From positions 416,563 through 442,475 of the forward strand of contig CACRSC010000022.1 in assembly GCA_902651635.1 (NCBI GenBank): DNA of 25,913 bases, written 5' to 3'. Numbering within the stretch: position 1 is the first letter of the stretch; every line of letters begins with the position of its first letter. The stretch is from Mastigamoeba balamuthi. Its lineage: Eukaryota > Evosea > Mastigamoebida > Mastigamoebidae. Under the pieces are notes generated by a model. It worked only from the letters and a program-made list of their open reading frames with translations, made no database searches and was not told where the DNA came from. Below, one piece after another: positions 20,369 to 25,913 of this stretch. The position numbers were made by a program, and so were the translations under genes.

Positions 20369-21025
20369 ATGCAGAACTCCTCAGCTGCCACACAGCCGTG
20401 CTGCACAGACATTCCTGACAAATGCCGTGCGCTCCTCTACTCCTTTCCCTCATCATCTCTCTGAATCGCTTCCTGCAGGAGCCGTCTACATTATCTTCCG
20501 TGCGGGTTTTGTTCCATAGTTGCAGATGCTCTGCCTCTCACACTGCTTGTTCTGTGTTCCCCAGTCGTCGTGCACATTGGGAGCTTCTTTCTGGCATCCA
20601 TCACATTCGCCATCGCCTTCGCCAGTGGTAACCTCCTCGGCTCACCACTGTTCATCCTCGCCATCATCTTCATCGCCACGTTCGTGGTTTGCTGCGTTCT
20701 CAACACTGTGATCCTGTGTGTCCTGCATGCCCGTGGCGGCCAGGTCGTCGCCGTCAACACCCCCACAGCTGTCTCCCCCAAAGAAGCACCACCTGCGCCC
20801 GCGTATTTTGCAGCGGAGGCTGCGTGGACCGCATCGCAGTATGGGGCCACAGCCCCTCAGTGCTATGGGGCGCCGTCGTCCGCGCCGATGGTGCCCCCGG
20901 GCTACGGGTGTGGGGCTGGGGCAACCTACGAGCCCCCGGGTGCCCCGCCGTCATACGATGACAACTCGCAGACAGCGTGCTACGGACTCCCGCCCCCGCT
21001 GATGGGGATACCGAAGGCCACGTAG
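20369..21025 (+). CDS. Two-TM membrane protein with Pro/Tyr-rich PPxY tail
   Basis: Three exons (20369-20426, 20479-20499, 20565-21025) give 179 residues; both introns are phase 1 with donors GTGCGC and GTGCGG. The N-terminus MQNSSAATQPCCTDIPDKC is short and Cys-rich. The 21-nt middle exon begins the first transmembrane helix (AVYIIFLVVHIGSFFL). A second helix follows (LFILAIIFIATFVVCCVLN). The C-terminal ~90 residues are Pro/Ala/Gly/Tyr-rich and cytosolic if both termini are inside, with PPSYDDN, a PPxY motif of the kind bound by WW domains of Nedd4-family ubiquitin ligases. No family is recognised. The exact phase fit and hydrophobic continuity across the microexon support the model. The gene lies in the transition zone right of the AT-rich island but keeps GC-rich codons. 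Confidence 0.65.
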
Positions 21026-21139
21026 TCCTGTAGCAACATGCCTACATGGCTGCGGATCAAATGCGCTGCGAATAAATCAACAGTACACTGTCTTTCAGGA
21101 ACTGCACAATGACTGCACTTGGCGTTTGCAGATTATTCA
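21026..21139. other. Short convergent spacer
   Basis: 3' flank of the two-TM gene and of the small minus-strand gene. It contains AATAAA at about 21071, in the right place for the polyadenylation signal of the two-TM gene. Confidence 0.45.
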
Positions 21140-21483
21140 TTAATGGCTGTGCTTGAGTTCAGGGGCGACAGGCATGTGAACACGTTCTTTCCTGCTGGTC
21201 CAAAGAGCCAGATGCGCGGCGGAGTGGACAGCCCACATGCCCTTGAGGCAACGCTGCTTCCGCATCGGACGTGGGGCAGCCGCAACAGCTTCACCAGACC
21301 ACGCGCGCCGACATAGCAGGCTCGTGGGGTGGTCCTCGAGGTTGGCCTGCTGGACATCAGGGAGATGGTGCTGGCCCTCTAGAATGCAGCCAGAAGGGAG
21401 CAGCAACTTCATCGTGCAGATGGCTGTATGACTCAAGAGGAGAATCTCAGATTCTCACCGATGGCAGCATCCTCTTCGATCAT
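21140..21483 (-). CDS. Small predicted protein of unknown function
   Basis: A two-exon model, 21483-21459 and 21423-21140, joins a GTGAGA donor to a TACAG acceptor across a 35-nt intron. The phase matches and the total is exactly 103 codons (102 residues). It starts MIEEDAAI and continues ICTMKLLLPSGCILEG. The rest is Arg/Ala-rich with no motif I recognise, ending ELKHSH before TAA. The intron is very short but similar to other predicted introns here (37-49 nt). A different C-terminus through another frame is possible. It is tentative because there is no family match. Confidence 0.35.
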
Positions 21484-21586
21484 TTTGATCGTGTTCTGTT
21501 CCCCAACGAAATCACCAAGTCAACAGGAGTGAGGGATTGCGAGCAGAGACTGAGAGACTGAGTATGTGGGAGAACAAAAAAAAGAC

Positions 21587-22850
21587 TCAGTGGTCGTTCA
21601 CGAATAGGAACACGGTCATGTTGCCCCGCCCTCCAACACAACCTCCACACTGGGGGAACAGCGCCTGGCTGGACCTCTGATACTTCTGTATCAGCAGCAT
21701 GCAGCCATCGGGTGGGTCAGCCTTGCTCATATCAGCATTGTGCAGTACCATCCCCGCCAGGTCCGCTCTGCTCAGCCACCGCACCGCGTCGCGTCCACCG
21801 CCTTGGCTGCTCGCAGACATGCTCGTGCTCCAGCCTGCGCCCCGCAGGTCCGCTCCCCCCACATCGGCCCCACACAGCTCTGCGTTGCACAGGTCCACAC
21901 GCAGGTCGCGCCCGTGCAACCATGCCGACGACGACAGGTGCGCGCCGGGCAGCACAATCGCATGGCCCAGCACAGTCCCAAGTCCGTCTCGCGCAGGTCC
22001 GCCCCGCGCATCCCGCACCGCTGCATCACCACCGCTGGCAGCTCGCACGCCCCCAGCTCCGCCCCCGCCAGGTCCACGCCCTCCATCTGCGCCTGGCCCA
22101 GCTTGGCGTGCCGCAGGTCCGCCCTCCCCGGCTTGCACTTGACCAGTCGCACGCTCCCCTTCGCACGTTCTCCGCGCTACCCTCCGCTGTTCTCCGGTAC
22201 ACGTTTCCGTAACCGCCGGCCTCGTGTTCCTTCACTCAGGATGCTGCAGATGGGGATCGTCTGACGATCGCAAGGCACGCGCAAAACCCTGTCGATGCTT
22301 CCTCGATGTACTTGATGTTCCATAAGGCCATGCTCATTCTTAACTCAGTCGAGCAATCATCATTGTAAGGAGCCACGTCCCCTGTTGTCCCGTTACGCTT
22401 GTCCGGCCGGCGCTGATCCCCCGGTGCATCACGAGCTTTACGGGCCACAACAGATGCGCGGGCAAGAACAACAAAGTACGGCAATACACCGGGCTCGCAC
22501 TTCACTTCGGCCTGGCCTGCCAATACTGCCCGCCGGAAGGTCCTCTCTGAGCTGCTCCCTGGCCCTCAGGCGTCGCGCTCCGAGAACCAAGGTGGCGTCG
22601 TTGCCCCCACAGGAAGAACTCCTCGATGGCAAGCAACATGTCGTTTGGCAGAGGGCTGCGGCCTGCCGCAGATATCACCCGCAACCCGGCAGCACACGTA
22701 CCATCTCCTTCTGGCGTGTTGTGGTTCGTATGACTGGCCGGCCTGCGGCCTCGGCAACAACGAACCTGACCCCGCCGGCGCCAAAAGCATCGACCGAGTA
22801 CTCACCATCGACTCCAGGCTGCCTACGGACGCCCAACAGAGGAGGAACTG
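21587..22850 (-). pseudogene. Pentapeptide-repeat protein gene, one-base frameshift, 5' end unclear
   Basis: The right-handed beta-helix signature A(D/N)LXX is plain: GRADLRHAKLG, GVDLAGAELG, GADLRETDLG, then in a second frame AIVLPGAHLS, CNAELCGADVGGADLRGAG and ADLAGMVLHNADMSKAD, ending at TGA 21587-21589. The five-residue register continues unbroken across about 21977 if one base is missing after a GGG run, so either the gene is disrupted or the base is a sequencing error. I found no intron with matching phase there. Upstream, coding-like exons on the same strand read GEYSVDAFGAGGVRFVV, then LPNDMLLAIEEFFL (a sequence resembling the start of an F-box), then RTFRRAVLAGQAEVKCEPGV. They probably belong to the same gene, but junctions near 22160-22260 are unresolved. 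No start codon was identified. The hAT element begins just upstream. Confidence 0.6.
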
Positions 22851-23022
22851 TAGTACGATGATGGTGCTGTGATAATCACGGGGGTTAGGGCAAGGCAAGT
22901 AAATGAGTAATAACAGGTTCTAAAACACGAGTAATAAGTAATGAAGGATCGATCGGAATAATCGTTACTCATCGGAAAATGCCATTTACTGATTATTTGT
23001 TCGATGAGTACAAGTGAGAGTG

Positions 23023-25350
23023 TTATTCATTGTCTGAGTCACACACCTCCTTGTCCAGGTCATCCAGCATGGTGTCCTTGCGTTTCTTAGCGATCTCTTG
23101 AGCCTTTGATACAATCATAGAGAATGGGCAGTCCCTTCGAATATTACCACGAATGAAGCACAGGTACTCAAGTGTCTCTGGCTCCATAGAGCGGCGATTC
23201 TTAGAGTACAAGAAGCCAGCAGAGGAAAACGCCTGCTCACAGGTTGTTGAGGTGGCTGGAATGGCGAGCAGGGCTCGAGCAGCACGGGAGATCGAGGGTG
23301 GGATTTCGTCGGGCTTGACTTGCTGCCACCATTGAGCAAGAGAGTGGCCCTTTTCGAAGAACATATTGATGATCTTGTTGTTCATCTGACAGAACTGAAT
23401 GTATGCATTGACATTCTCTCGGGCTGTGGTCTTACTGATTGGCAGGATAGCAACACCACTGTGACTCACCCGCTGTGGGTTGAGAGTAACAACCTCGTCC
23501 ACCAACTTGGCAACAACCTGTTTGGCGAGTGNGATCTCTTGAGCCTTTGATACAATCATAGAGAATGGGCAGTCCCTTCGAATATTACCACGAATGAAGC
23601 ACAGGTACTCAAGTGTCTCTGGCTCCATAGAGCGGCGATTCTTAGAGTACAAGAAGCCAGCAGAGGAAAACGCCCGCTCACAGGTTGTTGAGGTGGCTGG
23701 AATGGTGAGCAGGGCTTGAGCAGCATGGGAGATCGAGGGTGGGATTTTGTCGGGCTTGACTTGCTGCCACCATTGAGCAAGAGAGTGGCCCTTTTCGAAG
23801 AACATATTGATGATCTTGTTGTTCATCTGACAGAACTGAATGTATGCATTGACATTCTCTTGGGCTGTGGTCTTACTGATTGGCAGGATAGCAACACCAC
23901 TGTGACTCACCCGCTGTGGGTTGAGAGTAACAACCTCGTCCACCAACTTGGCAACAACCTGTTTGGCGAGTGCAGGGCTGACGAACGAGAGAGCAATCTG
24001 GCGTGGGTCCAGCATTGCTGCAACGAGTGGAAGACTGGGCTTCATAAGGATATCACTGATATGGGCATCGAATGCCTTGAGAGCACACTTCTTGAACTCA
24101 CACACGAAATCAGAGTCTGCACGTGTGGCAACAAGCTTAGCTCGAAGATCAGTGAGCCAGTGAGGAACCTGGCTGAGAGTTGGAAACTCTGTGGTCCCAG
24201 CAAGGGCAGTCACACTGGCAAAGTGCTCCAGAACAGAGCACAGAGCTTTCACACTCTCTATCATCTCCTCAGAGATGTTGTAATCTGCCGCAATGTACTT
24301 GTTCAGCAGACCACTGGTGGCCATATCACGAATCACGAGATCCCACAAGCGAGTGAAGGCTCGGACCATAGCGAGAGTACTATCCCACCGAGTCTCGACA
24401 TCGAGAGCCAGGCCAAGGCGCACATTCTTCTCGTTCAGCTTGTTGTCTATGTACTCCCGCAGCTGGAGGTGACTGCGAAGTGTCTGGACCCACGTCTTGA
24501 TGAGCGCAATAACCTTGTTGTAGGTGGATGACTCGTCACCTATCACGTCATTCACGATGAGCTGTAGAATGTGTGACAGACACCACAGCGTGTCCCGGTC
24601 TCCAACGATCTTTGCACTTGCTGACTGCCCAGCAGCAGCGCCATCGGCAGTGATAGAGATTATGGTAGCCCCGTTCGCGATTCGGCTATTAATCCTGGCA
24701 AGAAGGGTCTGCTGGTACGCCTCTGCAGTGTGCGGGGATGGGAAGCGGATGATGTCCTCGCACGTGATGAGCTCTCACTTCTCGTTGTACCCCGTGATGA
24801 CGATGGAGAGGTAGCTCACGAGGTTCTCTGATGACCACTCGTCCATTGCAATGGAGACGAAGTCGAGCTCGCTGAGCTTCTCGAGTACGATGGACTCGGA
24901 TGCCTCGTGCAGGAGCGGAAGGTAGCGCCGAAGATGACGGGAAGATGGAGGGCGATAGTGGAACGTCTTCATCCAGTCATGGAAGCGAAACGAGTCCGTT
25001 GTGACAAAGGGGAGACCATCACAGATGATCCACGTGAGGAGCTGGAGGTTGTTGCTCGTCTTCTGGATGTTGCTGGCGGCGAAGGCAGTCTCGAGGGTCA
25101 CCTGCCCCCTCTTCTCGTTGTGGAGCAGCTGGCGGACAGTGTCCTCGTCCAGCTCGAGGTTCCTGGCCTCCATGTCCACGAGCTTCGCGTGTGCCTCTGG
25201 GTGGACGAGCCTGAGGTGCTTGCGCAGGTTCGACGTGCCGTCGGCCGACTTCGGTGCACGACAGCTACACTTGGGGAACAGGCACTGGAAGTGCGTGTCG
25301 TCGGTCTCCTTGAAGAACAGATACACACCCGAGCGGCGAGGGTGCTTCAT
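23023..25350 (-). pseudogene. hAT transposase with one in-frame TGA and a duplicated segment
   Basis: A BED-type zinc finger lies near the N-terminus: CLFPKCSC with SNLRKHLRLVH. The RNase H-like core has AMDEWSS (first acidic residue), ITADGAAAGQ (second), LWCLSHILQLIV (the hAT CxxH motif) and DVETRWDSTLAM. The C-terminal dimerisation region carries IPATSTTCERAFSSAG, the hAT hallmark with the third acidic residue, and NRRSMEPETLEYLCFIRGN. The frame stays open across the whole region except TGA at 24775-24777, between TGYNEK and ELITCED. An N at 23532 joins two copies of the C-terminal part (23092-23531 and 23533-23972), so the dimerisation region appears twice in this assembly. ATG 25350 (MKHPRRSG) is the likely start; an upstream in-frame ATG lies at 25569. 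As written the element is not autonomous. Confidence 0.88.
23092..23972. repeat. Two 440-bp direct copies separated by one N
   Basis: Copies at 23092-23531 and 23533-23972 are identical except at six positions. All six are C versus T, and each lies in a CpG in the C-bearing copy. The single N between them and the exact 441-nt offset suggest an assembly join of two allelic or paralogous reads, not a biological tandem. Confidence 0.85.
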
Positions 25351-25913
25351 GGCTGGTGCTGTGGTGGAGGGGGGGAAGGAAGAGGTGAGCCTGCGTGCGG
25401 TGCATAGGGGTGTGGCGGGGCACAGTGCCCTTGTGTACGGGCCGAATCTCGGGAGAGTAGCGGAGATCTGCGCACCCAGTGCATGCGCAGGGCCACCGCG
25501 AACCTCGCTCAACGTCGGGGGATCCTTCAGGGAGGCTGGCGATGCCTCAGCGTCGACGAGGATGGGCATGTCTGCCCCGCGGCCACGCCGCTGGCTGCGG
25601 GAGAGCTGTTCTTCGCCTGCGAAAAAAGTCAGAGGGGCAAGGCAATACAACAGCACCAGAGGAGAGGCGGTTGAACTGGGCAGTAGTGCTGCGGTGGGCT
25701 GCCATGGTGGTGTTCTACGACGATGTCGGTTGGTGCAGGTGGCGGTGGCTCGTGGGTTGGGCGCTCAAAAGAGGCTTGGAGAACAAATCTTTTCACGTGG
25801 CCAAAATATCTGGCACAATCAATTGATTGCCCAAACGAATAACCCGATGAGTACTCCCGGCTTTTTGCAAGTAAGTAACGGGCAAAAAGCAGTAACCGTT
25901 AGCCGCGCCCTAA

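Larger units (their letters stand above)
22885..25913 (-). mobile_element. hAT-family DNA transposon, probably full length
   Basis: The left end begins TTAGGGCAAGGC (22885) and the right end, read inward, TTAGGGCGCGGC (25913-25902): imperfect terminal inverted repeats of the hAT type. A shared inner motif, TACTCATCGG, occurs inverted near both ends (about 22968 and 25850). Inside is one transposase frame. The last base of the window is the last base of the right repeat, so the 8-bp target-site duplication cannot be checked. The subterminal AT-rich DNA has several GAGTAATAA/ATGAGTA units. The element includes an artefactual internal duplication of about 440 bp. Confidence 0.85.

Noticed and set aside
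25907-25913. CCCTAA at the window end as a telomere
   Set aside because: Only one unit is present and it matches the inverted TTAGGG at 22885, so it is the transposon terminal repeat.

Overview
The window looks like nuclear DNA of a GC-rich, intron-rich unicellular eukaryote. I favour a free-living amoebozoan: it holds a talin, a kinase-SH2 protein of the SHK type, a PXK/Slob-type pseudokinase, a TAF8-like histone-fold protein and a nitroreductase with a ferredoxin-like remnant. An archamoeba such as Mastigamoeba or Pelomyxa would fit the nitroreductase, but the species is an inference. No rRNA, tRNA or CRISPR array was recognised. Coding regions are GC-rich with very high third-position GC and are broken by short introns. 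I placed introns by matching splice phases and family alignment, not by transcript evidence.

Layout. 1-111: tail of a nuclear-type protein (+). ~291-1153: nitroreductase (+), converging on a 13-exon short talin (-, 6229 to 1281). The talin promoter is shared head to head with an SHK-like kinase (+, 6407-9603). Next come a small single-pass membrane protein (+, 9911-10288) and an unknown 329-residue protein (-, 12269-10982). A 7-exon membrane-anchored PXK/Slob pseudokinase with a C-terminal WH2 motif (-, 15721-13298) is divergent from TAF8 (+, 16048-17421). From about 17.64 to 19.7 kb the DNA becomes AT-rich and gene-free and contains a 132-nt near-perfect hairpin. From 19.7 to 22.9 kb there is decayed coding sequence, a two-TM PPxY protein with a 21-nt microexon (+, 20369-21025), a small predicted gene (-) and a frameshifted pentapeptide-repeat gene (-). 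The last 3 kb is one hAT DNA transposon whose terminal repeats lie at 22885 and at the final base of the window.

Two single N characters (7550 and 23532) each sit between near-identical direct copies, which suggests failed merges of overlapping reads or haplotypes. In the hAT case all six differences between the copies are C/T at CpG sites.

Splicing stands out. Most predicted donors read GTGCG(C/T) instead of GTRAGT, and at least five of about 31 introns require a GC donor (GCACGY or GCGCGC). Several introns carry perfect palindromes, including TGACGTCA. Functionally, talin, the SHK kinase and the membrane-tethered pseudokinase with an actin-binding WH2 motif all relate to adhesion, actin and signalling, but their adjacency alone does not show that they work together.
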